Source of the DNA: Amycolatopsis acidicola
GTDB lineage: Bacteria > Actinomycetota > Actinomycetes > Mycobacteriales > Pseudonocardiaceae
NCBI RefSeq assembly: GCF_007713735.2
Contig: NZ_VMNW02000069.1
Span: forward strand, 1 to 49,749
Length of the DNA: 49,749 bases
Direction: 5' to 3'
Within the stretch, counting starts at the first letter, position 1. Each line of letters starts with the position of its first letter. Positions 31,843 to 40,054 of the stretch are shown here, piece by piece. Made by a program: the position numbers and the translations under genes. The notes under the pieces are model-generated. The model searched no databases, was not told the DNA's origin, and was given only the letters and a program-made list of their open reading frames with translations.

Positions 31843-33234
31843 ATGGTCTTGCACTCGGGACAGTCGCGCCGTCCGGAATCGCGCGGCGGCAGCAACCCGT
31901 TCTTCGGCGGCACCGACCCGGCGCTCGCCGCGAGCGTCTCGCCGCCGCACAAACGGCTCGCCGATCAGCCCGTGCCGCCGGACACCGCCCTTCAGGTGGT
32001 CCGCGACGAGCTGATGCTCGACGGGAACGCCCGGCTCAACCTCGCCACGTTCGTCACCACGTGGATGGAGCCGCAGGCAGGCCAGCTGATGGCCGAATGC
32101 GTCGACAAGAACATGATCGACAAGGACGAGTACCCGCAGACCGCCGAGCTGGAACGGCGGTGCGTCAACATCCTCGCCGATCTCTGGCACGCGCCGGACC
32201 CGTCGGCGATCATGGGCTGCTCGACCACCGGCTCGTCCGAGGCGTGCATGCTGGCCGGGATGGCGCTCAAGCGGCGCTGGGCCAAACTCGGCCGCACCGG
32301 CAAACCGAACCTCGTGATGGGCGTGAACGTCCAGGTGTGCTGGGAGAAGTTCTGCGAGTACTGGGAGGTCGAGCCCCGGCTGGTGCCGATGGAGGGCGAC
32401 CGCTTCCACCTCACCCCGGAGCAGGCCGTCGAGCACTGTGACGAGAACACGATCGGCGTGGTGGCGATCCTCGGCTCCACCTTCGACGGCAGCTACGAGC
32501 CGGTGGCGGAGATCGTCGCGGCGCTGGACGAGCTGCAGGAGCGCACGGGCTGGAACATCCCGGTGCACGTCGACGGCGCGTCCGGCGCGATGATCGCCCC
32601 GTTCCTCGACCCCGAGCTGGTGTGGGACTTCCGGCTGCCGCGCGTCGCGTCGATCAACACCTCCGGGCACAAGTACGGGCTCGTGTACCCCGGCGTCGGC
32701 TGGGTGATCTGGCGCGATCAGGAGGCGCTGCCGTCCGAGCTGGTGTTCAACGTGAACTACCTCGGCGGCGAGATGCCCACGTTCGCGCTCAACTTTTCCC
32801 GCCCCGGCGCGGAAGTCGCCGCGCAGTACTACACGTTCGTCCGGCTCGGGCGCGAAGGTTTCCGTGTGGTGCAACAGGCTTCGCGGGACGTGGCGATGGA
32901 TCTCGCCCAGCGGATCGCGCAGTTGGGCCCGTTCGAGCTGCTCACCAAGGGCGACCAGCTGCCGGTGTTCGCCTTCACCACCAAACCGGACGTGCAGGCT
33001 TTCGACGTGTTCGACGTTTCCCGGCGGCTGCGGGAGCGCGGCTGGCTCGTGCCGGCGTACACGTTCCCGGCGAACCGGACGGACCTCGCCGTGCTGAGGG
33101 TGGTGTGCCGCAACGGTTTCACGCACGATCTGGCCGCGCTGCTCTGTGAGCACATCGAGCACTACCTGCCGGAGCTCGCCGCGCAGTCGGGGCCGCGACA
33201 CAGCCCGGCCACCAGCACTTCGTTCCACCACTGA
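31843..33234 (+). CDS. gad: Glutamate decarboxylase
   Basis: PLP enzyme (463 aa) converting glutamate to GABA and CO2, consuming a proton. Conserved residues: TGSSEACMLAGMALKRRW, VNVQVCWEKFCEYWEVE, HVDGASGAM (Asp244) and the Schiff-base Lys277 in INTSGHKYGL. N- and C-terminal parts match the family and length is standard. ATG 31843 is fixed by the -10 box 7 bases upstream. No glutamate/GABA antiporter lies nearby, so a role in GABA metabolism or general acid/redox balance is as likely as acid resistance. Confidence 0.95.
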   Translation: MVLHSGQSRRPESRGGSNPFFGGTDPALAASVSPPHKRLADQPVPPDTALQVVRDELMLDGNARLNLATFVTTWMEPQAGQLMAECVDKNMIDKDEYPQTAELERRCVNILADLWHAPDPSAIMGCSTTGSSEACMLAGMALKRRWAKLGRTGKPNLVMGVNVQVCWEKFCEYWEVEPRLVPMEGDRFHLTPEQAVEHCDENTIGVVAILGSTFDGSYEPVAEIVAALDELQERTGWNIPVHVDGASGAMIAPFLDPELVWDFRLPRVASINTSGHKYGLVYPGVGWVIWRDQEALPSELVFNVNYLGGEMPTFALNFSRPGAEVAAQYYTFVRLGREGFRVVQQASRDVAMDLAQRIAQLGPFELLTKGDQLPVFAFTTKPDVQAFDVFDVSRRLRERGWLVPAYTFPANRTDLAVLRVVCRNGFTHDLAALLCEHIEHYLPELAAQSGPRHSPATSTSFHH

Positions 33235-33243
33235 AACCACCGG

Positions 33244-33268
33244 CGCCGGGGCCACGCGGGCCCCGGCG
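33244..33268. terminator. Bidirectional terminator hairpin
   Basis: CGCCGGGGCC (33244-33253), loop ACGCG, GGCCCCGGCG (33259-33268), between the convergent decarboxylase and peptidase genes; 10-bp GC stem without T run. Confidence 0.75.
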
Positions 33269-33276
33269 TCCAGCGG

Positions 33277-35103
33277 CTACTTTTCGAGCGCGCGCAGCGC
33301 GAAGGACACCTCGGCCGCGGTCTGCTTGATCGTCTCCGCGATCACCAGCGAGCCGTGCCCGGCGTCGTACCGGTAGAACTCGTACGGAGCGTCGCGCTTG
33401 GCCAGCCTGTCGAGGTAGTTCTCGATCTGCCGGATCGGGCAGCGCGGGTCGTTGTCGCCCGCCAGCACGAGTACGGGCGCGCGCACCGCGTCGACGTAGG
33501 TGATGGGCGAACATTCCTTGTACACAGCGGGAACGGTCTCGGGCGTGCCACCGAAGAGCGCCTTGTCGAAGTTACGGAGCTGTTCCATCTCGTCCTCGTA
33601 CGCGGCGACGTAGTCCGCCACCGGCACGCTCGCCACGCCGGCCGCCCACCGCTCCGGCTGCGTGCCGATCGCGAGCAGCGTCAGGTAACCGCCCCAGGAC
33701 GCGCCGTTGACTACGCACTTCGTCTTGTCGGCAAGGCCGCTCTCGACGGCCCAGTCGTACACCGCCGCGACGTCCTCGAGTTCGGTGAGGCCGGGGCGGC
33801 CTTCGATCGCGTCGCGCCAGGCCGAGCCGTAACCGGTCGAACCGCGGTAGTTCACCTCGATCACCGCGAACCCGGCGTCGAGCCACACCGCGCGGTACGC
33901 CGAGAAGCGGTCCTCGTCCGCGGCGTGCGGGCCGCCGTGCAGCGTGAAAACCGTCGGCAGTGGACCTTCCGGCGCGTTCGCGGGCCGCGCGACGAGCGCG
34001 TGCACCCGACCGCCAGGGCCTTCGACGAAGGCGTCCACAACGTGCGACGAACCCGGCGCGGGCGCGCCGGGTGGGGTGAGCAGCACGGTGTCCGCGCCGT
34101 CCGCCGCGCGGGCGCGGATGACCGGGGGCTGCGCGGCGCTCGACCACGAGTACTCGACCGTGCCGTCCGGGCGCACGCTCGCACCGCCGATCCGGCCCTT
34201 CGGGGTGTCCAAAGAGGACAATTCTCCGGTGGCGAGTTCGTAGCGGTACAAGGAACTCCGGCCCTCGTGGAAGTGCACCACGAGCAGCGCGTCGGCCTCG
34301 GGGTACCAGCCCGCGCTGACCTCGCCGGGCAGGTCGAGCTCCAGCTCGGTCTCGGTGTCCTCGGCCACGTCCCAGATCAGCAGCTCCTCGCGGCCGCGCC
34401 GTTCGTGCAGCACGAGGAGGCGCTGGTCACCGGCGACGGGCGAGAACTCCAGCGGGTCGAGGCCCTTGCCCTCGCCGTCCCATTTCTCGGCGACCGCGGA
34501 GAAATCGCCCGTGCTGAGCACGCGGACCGCCGGGTGGCGGGAGTCACCGTGCTCGGAATGCGCGATGGCGAGGAGGCTTTCGTCACGCGACAACGACGCG
34601 ACGCCCGCGTCGTCCTTGCTGGAGTAGAACTCGCTCGTCTTCCCGTCCGCGTGCGCGAAGAGCCGGCTGCCGTCGTCGGTGGAGACACCGACCGCCACGA
34701 GCTTGTGCCCGATCTCCAGGCCTGCCGGGTAGCCGTCGTGCACGTCGGGGATCGCGGGCTGCCGCTCGCCTCCGGCGAAGGGCTCGCGTACCCACGAGCC
34801 GAACTCGTCGCCGTCGGTGTCGTTGAACCACCAGATCCAGGCGCCGTCGGGCGACGTGGTGGCGTGCAGGGTCCCGTTGGGCCGGTCGGTGACGCGGCGG
34901 TGCTCGTCCGTTTCCCTGTCCCAGGAGTAGACCTCCCAGACGCCGCTGGCGTTCGAGACGTAGAGGTTCTTCGCCGGCGCGTCCAGCGCCCAGTCCGGCA
35001 CCGACATGCGTGGGGCGTGGAAGCGCGCTCGCCATCGCGCCTCGGCCTCGGGGTCGGCGAAGAGGCTTTCGGGGATCACTGCGGGCGGGTGCTGGGTAGT
35101 CAC
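33277..35103 (-). CDS. S9-family (prolyl oligopeptidase-type) serine peptidase
   Basis: 608 residues: an N-terminal beta-propeller-like region (about 35-345) with repeated WD-like strands, then an alpha/beta-hydrolase domain. Triad: Ser469 in NGASWGGYLTLL, Asp552 in AGDNDPRCP, His583 in DAGHGSLV. FTLHGGPHAADEDRFSA and VNYRGSTGYGSAWRDA are further S9 marks. No signal peptide, so it is probably a cytoplasmic peptidase trimming short peptides or acyl-amino acids. ATG 35103; a short divergent gap to the methyltransferase gene. Confidence 0.93.
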   Translation of the reverse strand: MTTQHPPAVIPESLFADPEAEARWRARFHAPRMSVPDWALDAPAKNLYVSNASGVWEVYSWDRETDEHRRVTDRPNGTLHATTSPDGAWIWWFNDTDGDEFGSWVREPFAGGERQPAIPDVHDGYPAGLEIGHKLVAVGVSTDDGSRLFAHADGKTSEFYSSKDDAGVASLSRDESLLAIAHSEHGDSRHPAVRVLSTGDFSAVAEKWDGEGKGLDPLEFSPVAGDQRLLVLHERRGREELLIWDVAEDTETELELDLPGEVSAGWYPEADALLVVHFHEGRSSLYRYELATGELSSLDTPKGRIGGASVRPDGTVEYSWSSAAQPPVIRARAADGADTVLLTPPGAPAPGSSHVVDAFVEGPGGRVHALVARPANAPEGPLPTVFTLHGGPHAADEDRFSAYRAVWLDAGFAVIEVNYRGSTGYGSAWRDAIEGRPGLTELEDVAAVYDWAVESGLADKTKCVVNGASWGGYLTLLAIGTQPERWAAGVASVPVADYVAAYEDEMEQLRNFDKALFGGTPETVPAVYKECSPITYVDAVRAPVLVLAGDNDPRCPIRQIENYLDRLAKRDAPYEFYRYDAGHGSLVIAETIKQTAAEVSFALRALEK

Positions 35104-35129
35104 CCCTCGATCCTGCCAGGTGTTGCCCG

Positions 35130-35135
35130 TACGGT
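35130..35135 (+). promoter_or_regulatory. -10 box (TACGGT) of a leaderless methyltransferase gene
   Basis: TACGGT ends 6 bases before GTG 35142, placing the transcription start at or next to the start codon. Confidence 0.45.
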
Positions 35136-35141
35136 GGGCGT

Positions 35142-35888
35142 GTGCTGGAGGGATATGCGCCAGGGTTCTCCGATGACGCGCTGTCGATGATGGGAGCGCG
35201 GACGGCGAGCGACCGGGCGGCGTTCGCGGTGCGTCTGCTCGAACCGGGCATGCGCGTACTCGACGTCGGCTGTGGCCCCGGCACCATCACCACCGGTTTC
35301 GTCCCGGTCGCCGGTGCCGGGCGGGTGCTCGGTGTCGACCAGTACCCTGGGCAGTTCCCGGAGGAGTCCACAGTGGACTTCGTCGCGGGAAGCGCCTACG
35401 CGCTGCCCGTGGTGTCGGAAAGTATCGATCTGGTTTTCGCGCACGCGCTGTTCGAACACCTGCGGGACCCCGCGACGGTGCTGCGGGAGTTCCGCCGCGT
35501 GCTCCGTCCCGGCGGCGCGATCGCTTTGTCCACTTCGGACTGGAGCCGCGCCGTGCTGCGGCCGAAGACGGTGAACGTGGTGGCAGCGCTGCGCGGGCAC
35601 TACCTGCTGCGGCGTCGTGCGGGCGGGGATCCCTTCGCGGGCAAGCACATCGCGGCCCAGGTCGAACGGGCCGGGTTCCGGGATGTGAAGACCCACGCGA
35701 GGTTCCGGCCGGACATGGGGTACCGGGATCTGGCGCGCTATGTGGAAACCCGGTTGGACGCCGCACTGACCGAGTCGAGTCAGGACCGGGATCAGCTGGC
35801 CAGCGCGGCGAGGTCCGCCTGGGCCTGGTCCCATGCCGGAGATGGCGATTTCTCGCAATGCTGGATAGAGCTGACCGCCTCCCGTTGA
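35142..35888 (+). CDS. Class I SAM-dependent methyltransferase
   Basis: 248 residues with a Methyltransf_11-type core: motif I VLDVGCGPGTITTGFVPV (about residues 39-56), acidic VDQYPGQ, motif II region VVSESIDLVFAHALFEHLRDP, motif III LRPGGAIALST. The C-terminal third is likely a lid for the substrate. Start GTG 35142 fits a leaderless mRNA. The substrate is unknown. The 3' end is followed at once by a large nested palindrome. Confidence 0.9.
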   Translation: MLEGYAPGFSDDALSMMGARTASDRAAFAVRLLEPGMRVLDVGCGPGTITTGFVPVAGAGRVLGVDQYPGQFPEESTVDFVAGSAYALPVVSESIDLVFAHALFEHLRDPATVLREFRRVLRPGGAIALSTSDWSRAVLRPKTVNVVAALRGHYLLRRRAGGDPFAGKHIAAQVERAGFRDVKTHARFRPDMGYRDLARYVETRLDAALTESSQDRDQLASAARSAWAWSHAGDGDFSQCWIELTASR

Positions 35889-35897
35889 GGGGTGGGA

Positions 35898-36037
35898 GGG
35901 GATTTCCCTCGTCCGGTAAGTGTTTTACGGTGCGGCGGGCGCGTCAAGGGCGCCTTCGGCGTCGCTTCGCGATGGGCAAGCCCACCCTTGACACACCCGC
36001 CGCACCGCAAAGACCGGCAAGGACGAGGGAAATCCCC
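35898..36037. repeat. Nested 140-bp palindromic element
   Basis: Three concentric inverted repeats: GGGGATTTCCCTCGTCC (35898-35914) with its complement at 36021-36037 (17 bp), CGGTGCGGCGGG (35928-35939) with 35996-36007 (12 bp), and GTCAAGGG (35943-35950) with 35985-35992 (8 bp). The tip carries three small hairpins in a row (CGCC-TTC-GGCG, TCGC-TT-CGCGA-like, TGGGC-AA-GCCCA). All arms are perfect. Part of it is repeated just downstream (GGAAATCCCCC at about 36028 and 36045). It contains no ORF. It may be a structured RNA, a large terminator or a non-autonomous dispersed repeat. Confidence 0.85.
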
Positions 36038-36172
36038 CGGTCCGGAAATCCCCCCGGCTACCTACCGCTGCCGTCCCACCATGGTGAGTTGGCGGCGTAA
36101 CTGGCTTTCGTTGCCCTCTCGCCCCAATCCCTACGCTCCGCTTCGGTGCCTACGCGCGCACCGATGGGGGGT

Positions 36173-36222
36173 CCAGGGGGGCGAAGCCCTCCCTGGCGGG
36201 GGTCTGGGGGTTCGACCCCCAG
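36173..36222. repeat. Hairpin pair in the intergenic island (REP-like)
   Basis: CCAGGGGGGC-GAA-GCCCTCCCTGG (36173-36196, one bulge) followed by CTGGGGG-TTCGA-CCCCCAG (36204-36222, perfect). Such G-run hairpins recur as dispersed intergenic repeats in actinomycete genomes, by my recollection; copies cannot be checked here. Together with its neighbours it fills the 401-base gene-free gap 35889-36289. Confidence 0.6.
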
Positions 36223-36234
36223 AAGACACAACGC

Positions 36235-36279
36235 GGAAGACCCCTGTCCGAAGCTTCAAGCTTCGGACAGGGGTCTTCC
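36235..36279. terminator. Perfect 22-bp inverted repeat downstream of tRNA-Pro
   Basis: Two perfect 22-base arms (36235-36256 and 36258-36279) with a single C between them, beginning GGAAGACCCC and meeting at AAGCTT. On the minus strand it starts 10 bases after the tRNA, where it would act as terminator. The stem is unusually long for that job and could equally block transcription from the other side. Confidence 0.75.
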
Positions 36280-36289
36280 ATCTGACGCG

Positions 36290-36363
36290 TCGGGGTGGCG
36301 GGATTTGAACCCACGACCTCCTCGACCCGAACGAGGCACGCTACCAAGCTGCGCCACACCCCG
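36290..36363 (-). tRNA. tRNA-Pro (anticodon CGG)
   Basis: A 74-base cloverleaf. Acceptor CGGGGTG pairs with CACCCCG (discriminator A); D arm contains AGCTTGGTA; anticodon stem CCTCG/CGAGG holds the loop TTCGGGT, anticodon CGG, reading CCG; the T arm has GTGGG-TTCAAAT-CCCGC. The CCA end is not encoded. No intron or variable-loop oddity. Confidence 0.97.
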
Positions 36364-36393
36364 AATGTTCTCTCTAGCGGGTCGTTGAGAAGT

Positions 36394-37362
36394 CTAGCGG
36401 ATGTCGCTGGGGGCTTGTCGGGGGGTTTGGTTTGCCCGGTTGCGCGTGCTGCTGCCCCTCGGGACGAGGGTGAGCAGGCTTGCCTCGGGTGGGCAGGCGA
36501 AACGGGCCGGTGCGTAGGGTGAAGTGCCGAGACCTGCCGACACGTGGAGCCACATGTCGGCTCCCCACCGGGAGGCGCCGCGGGCGCGGGAGCGATCAAG
36601 CTCACAGTTGGTGACCAGTGCCCCGATGCCGGGGATGCGGAGCTGGCCGCCGTGGGTGTGCCCGGCGAGGACGAGGTCGTAGCCGTCGTCGGCGAACGGG
36701 TCGAGGACCCTGGGCTCGGGTGAGTGGGTCATGCCGATGCGGACGGCGGCGTTTTCGTCGGGCCGTCCGGCGATCTCGCCGTAGCGGTCGCGGCGCAGGT
36801 GTGGATCGTCCACTCCGGCCGCGAACACCGTCTGCCCGGCGACTTGGACCGTGCGGCGGGCGTGGGTGAGGTCCTGCCAGCCGTGTTCGATGAAGGCCGC
36901 GCGCAGGTCGCGCCACGGGAGTTTCTTGCCGTGGATGCGCTTCTTCTTCCCGCGCGGCATGAGGTAGCGGGCGGGGTTCTTCGGCTTGGGCGCGTAGTAG
37001 TCGTTGCTGCCGAAGACGAACAGGCCCGGCCGGTCGAGCAGCGGCCCGAGCGCGCGCAGCACGTAGGGCACGGCCTGCGGGTGCGCCAGGTTGTCGCCGG
37101 TGTTGACGACGAGGTCCGGCTCCAGTTCGCCGAGCGCGGCGACCCAGTGCTGTTTGGACTTCTGGCCCGGCATCATGTGCAGGTCCGAGACGTGCAGCAC
37201 CTTGACCGGCCGCGCGCCCGGCGCCAGCACCGGGAGCTCCGCGGTCCGCAGCGTCCAGTGCCGGCGCTCGATGCCCACCGCGTACCCGACGGCGGCCGCG
37301 CCCACGGCCACTGTCCCCGCGGCCAGCCGGGCCGCATTCATCTTGTCACCGACCGTACTCAC
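36394..37362 (-). CDS. Metallophosphoesterase, membrane-anchored
   Basis: Calcineurin-like phosphoesterase (322 aa). An N-terminal hydrophobic stretch (about residues 9-28) probably anchors it. Metal motifs: HVSDLHMMPGQ (D-x-H), NTGDNLAHP (GD), GSNDYYAP where most families have GNHD, and AGHTHGGQLRIPG. The Ser in GSND replaces an expected His/Asn arrangement but is usual for this actinobacterial subgroup as far as I recall. The C-terminal tail is Arg/Ser-rich. MSTVGDK at 37362 or ATG 37341 may be the start. It follows ponA2 by 18 bases on the same strand, as in M. tuberculosis (Rv3683 after ponA2), suggesting an envelope role. Confidence 0.88.
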   Translation of the reverse strand: MSTVGDKMNAARLAAGTVAVGAAAVGYAVGIERRHWTLRTAELPVLAPGARPVKVLHVSDLHMMPGQKSKQHWVAALGELEPDLVVNTGDNLAHPQAVPYVLRALGPLLDRPGLFVFGSNDYYAPKPKNPARYLMPRGKKKRIHGKKLPWRDLRAAFIEHGWQDLTHARRTVQVAGQTVFAAGVDDPHLRRDRYGEIAGRPDENAAVRIGMTHSPEPRVLDPFADDGYDLVLAGHTHGGQLRIPGIGALVTNCELDRSRARGASRWGADMWLHVSAGLGTSPYAPARFACPPEASLLTLVPRGSSTRNRANQTPRQAPSDIR

Positions 37363-37380
37363 CCTTTCGAGGATACGGGC

Positions 37381-39567
37381 TCAGTGCTCGTAGGCCGGAT
37401 CAGATGGGGGCAGCGGGATGACCGGCTGCCCGTTCATGATCTGCGTCATCGCGCCGAACCAGGTCCGCGCCGGTGTCTTGCCACCGAACATGTTGCCGTC
37501 CGCGGTGCCTCGCGTGGCACTGACATTCCCGGGACCGCCGTCGATGAGTCCGCCGAACGGGTTGTCCGGCCGGAACACCATCGCGGCGCCCGCCAGCTGC
37601 GGCACGGCGGCGACGAACGCCGCCGAACCGGAGTTCTGCGTGGTCCCGGTCTTGCCGATCATCGGCCGGTTCCAGCCGACCGCCGCGGCGGCCGCCTTCG
37701 ACGTGCCTTCGGTGTCGTCCTTGCTCATCCCGACCGCCATCGAATTGGCGAGCCCCTCGGGCACGGCCTGCTCACAAGCCGCCTCGTTGATCTTCTTCGG
37801 GCTGCCGTCGCGGTTGGTCACCGCGGCGATCGGGGTCGGCGGGCACCACACCCCGCCACTCATGATCGTCGCCGCGACGTTGGCCAGCTCCAGGCCGCTG
37901 GTCGGGCTCACGCCGAGGGTGAACGAGCCGAGCCCGGCCTGCGACGCCCCGCCTGGGGCGAAGTACTTCTGCTGGCTCATGTTGTAGATGGACTGGCTGT
38001 TGTTCGGGTCGACCGCGCCGCCGTTGGCCGGGTTCGACGCCATCGTGTTGCGCATCCCGAGCCGCCGCGCCATGTCCGTCACCGCGCCCATGCCCGCTTG
38101 TTCTTCCAGGATCACGAACCCGGTGTTGGGCGAGGTCGCCAGCGCCTGCTGCAACGACATCGAAGGCCCGTAACCGCTTTCCCCGTAGTTGCTCAGGCAG
38201 TACGCGTGGGTTCCCCGTGCCACCAAAGGACAGTTGTTCCCACCACCCACGAAGACGTTCGACGAATAACTCTGTGGCGTCTGGATCGTGGCGTAGATAC
38301 CGGTCTTGTGTTGTTCCAGCGCGGCCGCGGTGGTGAAGATCTTGTAGCTCGATCCCGCACCGGTCACATTGGACACATCCGATGGCAGCGCGTACGTGGT
38401 CTGGCCCTTGTCCGCGTCCGGCCCGTAGTCCCGGTTCGCCGCGAGCGCGACCACCTCGTGTCTGTCCTTGCCGGGGCGCACGAGTGACAACGTGTTCGCC
38501 ACGTTCTTCTGCGTCTTGTCCACCTGCTGTTCGGCCGAGATCTTGGCCTGGTGGTTGGCGTTCTGGTCCATCGTGGTGCGGATGGTGTAGCCGCCGGTGT
38601 ACAGATCGTCCTTGGTCATCCCGTTGGTGAGCAGGTAGTCCTGCACGTACTGGCAGAAGAACCCGTTCTCCGGCCCGGCGCCGGTGCAGTTCGCGGCCGG
38701 TTTGGACGGACCGCCGGGCACCACGCCGAGCGGCTCGGCCTTGAACCGGTCCGCGTCGGCCTTGGCCAGTTTCTGGTTCTCCACCATGCGGTCCAGCACC
38801 AGGTTGCGGCGCTCGGTGGCGCGCTCCGGGTGGCTCCACGGGTCGTACACCGGCGGGTTGTTCACCATGCCGGCGAGCAACGCGGCCTGCGGCACGGTCA
38901 GCTTGTCCGCGGTGGTGTTGAAGTAGGTCTGCGCGGCGGCGCCGACGCCGTAGATCTTCCGCGAGAACTCCACCACGTTGAGATAGCTGGTGAGGATCTG
39001 GTCCTTGTTCATCTGCGTCTCGAGCTGGATCGCGACGCGGGCTTCCTTGAGCTTGCGGGCGACGGACTGTTCCTGCGCCTTCTGCTGGCCCACCTCGTCG
39101 TCCCGGTAGACGACGTTGATCAGATAGTTCTTGACGTACTGCTGGGTCAGCGTGGACGCGCCCTGCGTGTCGCCGCCCGTGCTGTTGCTCAGCGCGGCGC
39201 GGAAGGTGCCCTTCCAGTCCACCCCGTGGTGGTCGTAGAACCGGCGGTCCTCGACCGAGACCAGCGCCCACTTCATGGCGTCGTTGATCTGGTCCGACGC
39301 CGTCGGGATCCGGTACTGGTCGTACAGCGTGGCGATCGGGCTGCCGGCCGAGTCGGTGATCGTGGTGACCAGTGGCGGCGGCACGTTGGCCAGTTCGGCC
39401 GACATGCTGTCCACCGTCTCGCTCGCCTTGTTGGATGCCACCCCGGCCGCGCCCACGATGGGGAACAGCACGCCGGCGACGAGGATCCCCGCGAGCAAAC
39501 ACAGGCCGAGCAGCTTGAACAGACCATCCGTCTTCCGCACGAGAGCCAGGGTAGTGGGAACGGGCAT
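37381..39567 (-). CDS. ponA2: Bifunctional penicillin-binding protein (class A), PonA2-like without PASTA domain
   Basis: Glycosyltransferase/transpeptidase of peptidoglycan synthesis (728 aa). One membrane span (about residues 16-42). GT51 domain: catalytic Glu106 in SVEDRRFYDHHG, then STLTQQYVKN. Transpeptidase: SxxK at Ser406-Lys409 (GSSYK), SxN at Ser479-Asn481 (TSPNTGF), KTGT at 639-642. The protein stops at PPSDPAYEH soon after the transpeptidase fold, whereas mycobacterial PonA2 has a C-terminal PASTA domain. It is divergent from the whiB gene and co-directional with the metallophosphoesterase gene. Confidence 0.94.
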   Translation of the reverse strand: MPVPTTLALVRKTDGLFKLLGLCLLAGILVAGVLFPIVGAAGVASNKASETVDSMSAELANVPPPLVTTITDSAGSPIATLYDQYRIPTASDQINDAMKWALVSVEDRRFYDHHGVDWKGTFRAALSNSTGGDTQGASTLTQQYVKNYLINVVYRDDEVGQQKAQEQSVARKLKEARVAIQLETQMNKDQILTSYLNVVEFSRKIYGVGAAAQTYFNTTADKLTVPQAALLAGMVNNPPVYDPWSHPERATERRNLVLDRMVENQKLAKADADRFKAEPLGVVPGGPSKPAANCTGAGPENGFFCQYVQDYLLTNGMTKDDLYTGGYTIRTTMDQNANHQAKISAEQQVDKTQKNVANTLSLVRPGKDRHEVVALAANRDYGPDADKGQTTYALPSDVSNVTGAGSSYKIFTTAAALEQHKTGIYATIQTPQSYSSNVFVGGGNNCPLVARGTHAYCLSNYGESGYGPSMSLQQALATSPNTGFVILEEQAGMGAVTDMARRLGMRNTMASNPANGGAVDPNNSQSIYNMSQQKYFAPGGASQAGLGSFTLGVSPTSGLELANVAATIMSGGVWCPPTPIAAVTNRDGSPKKINEAACEQAVPEGLANSMAVGMSKDDTEGTSKAAAAAVGWNRPMIGKTGTTQNSGSAAFVAAVPQLAGAAMVFRPDNPFGGLIDGGPGNVSATRGTADGNMFGGKTPARTWFGAMTQIMNGQPVIPLPPSDPAYEH

Positions 39568-39651
39568 ATCGCCGCCGGGGGCATCAACGCCCCGGATACC
39601 ACGTCCGGCGGTGTCGTGCGACGTGTTCCGGTAACAAAATTCGCCGGGATC

Positions 39652-39681
39652 TTGGCGAGGGGAACCGTCTGGCTCTACAGT
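39652..39681 (+). promoter_or_regulatory. Promoter of the whiB gene
   Basis: TTGGCG (39652-39657), 18-base spacer, TACAGT (39676-39681): a good sigma-70-type promoter. It predicts a 5' UTR of about 75 bases. Confidence 0.7.
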
Positions 39682-39703
39682 CCGTCAACGTCTCACGAAG
39701 AAC

Positions 39704-39720
39704 GGTGCCGGGGAGGCACC
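39704..39720 (+). promoter_or_regulatory. Hairpin in the whiB 5' UTR
   Basis: GGTGCC-GGGGA-GGCACC, a perfect 6-bp stem 44 bases before the whiB ATG, within the predicted transcript. It might affect mRNA stability; the ribosome site GAGGAG (about 39747) is outside it. Confidence 0.45.
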
Positions 39721-39763
39721 GCGCTTCAGCAAGGTGAGCCGAGGGTGAGGAGCTGGGGGCTTT

Positions 39764-40054
39764 ATGGACTCGAACCAACAACAGAGCTGGCGCCTGGACG
39801 CCTTGTGCCGGGACACCGACCCGGACGAGCTGTTCGTGCGCGGAGCCGAGCAGAACCGGGCCAAGGTCGTGTGCATGGGCTGCCCGGTGCGCACGGAATG
39901 CCTGGCGGAGGCTCTCGACAACCGGATCAGCTTCGGTATCTGGGGCGGTATGACCGAACGCGAGCGGCGGGCACTGCTGCGCCGCCGCCCCGAGGTCAGC
40001 TCCTGGTGGGACCTGCTGGAATCCGCCAAGGCGGAGTACGTCAAGGTCTCCTAG
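39764..40054 (+). CDS. whiB4: WhiB-family iron-sulfur regulator (WhiB4-like)
   Basis: 96-residue redox-sensing transcription factor. Four cysteines that bind a [4Fe-4S] cluster: Cys15, Cys37, Cys40 and Cys46 (CMGCPVRTEC), then the beta-turn GIWGGMTERERRALLRR and a basic C-terminus. The neighbours (ponA2 divergent, two ArsA-like ATPases convergent) match the whiB4 locus of M. tuberculosis, which is the basis for the symbol. Its stop codon shares CTAG with the stop codon of the convergent ATPase gene (4-base overlap). Confidence 0.93.
   Translation: MDSNQQQSWRLDALCRDTDPDELFVRGAEQNRAKVVCMGCPVRTECLAEALDNRISFGIWGGMTERERRALLRRRPEVSSWWDLLESAKAEYVKVS

Noticed and set aside
36204..36222. Possible second tRNA, because CTGGGGG-TTCGA-CCCCCAG resembles a T arm
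   Set aside because: No acceptor, D or anticodon arms can be found around it; better read as a repeat hairpin.
36290..36363. Integrated element using tRNA-Pro as attachment site
   Set aside because: No integrase gene and no direct repeat of the tRNA 3' end are visible in the window.
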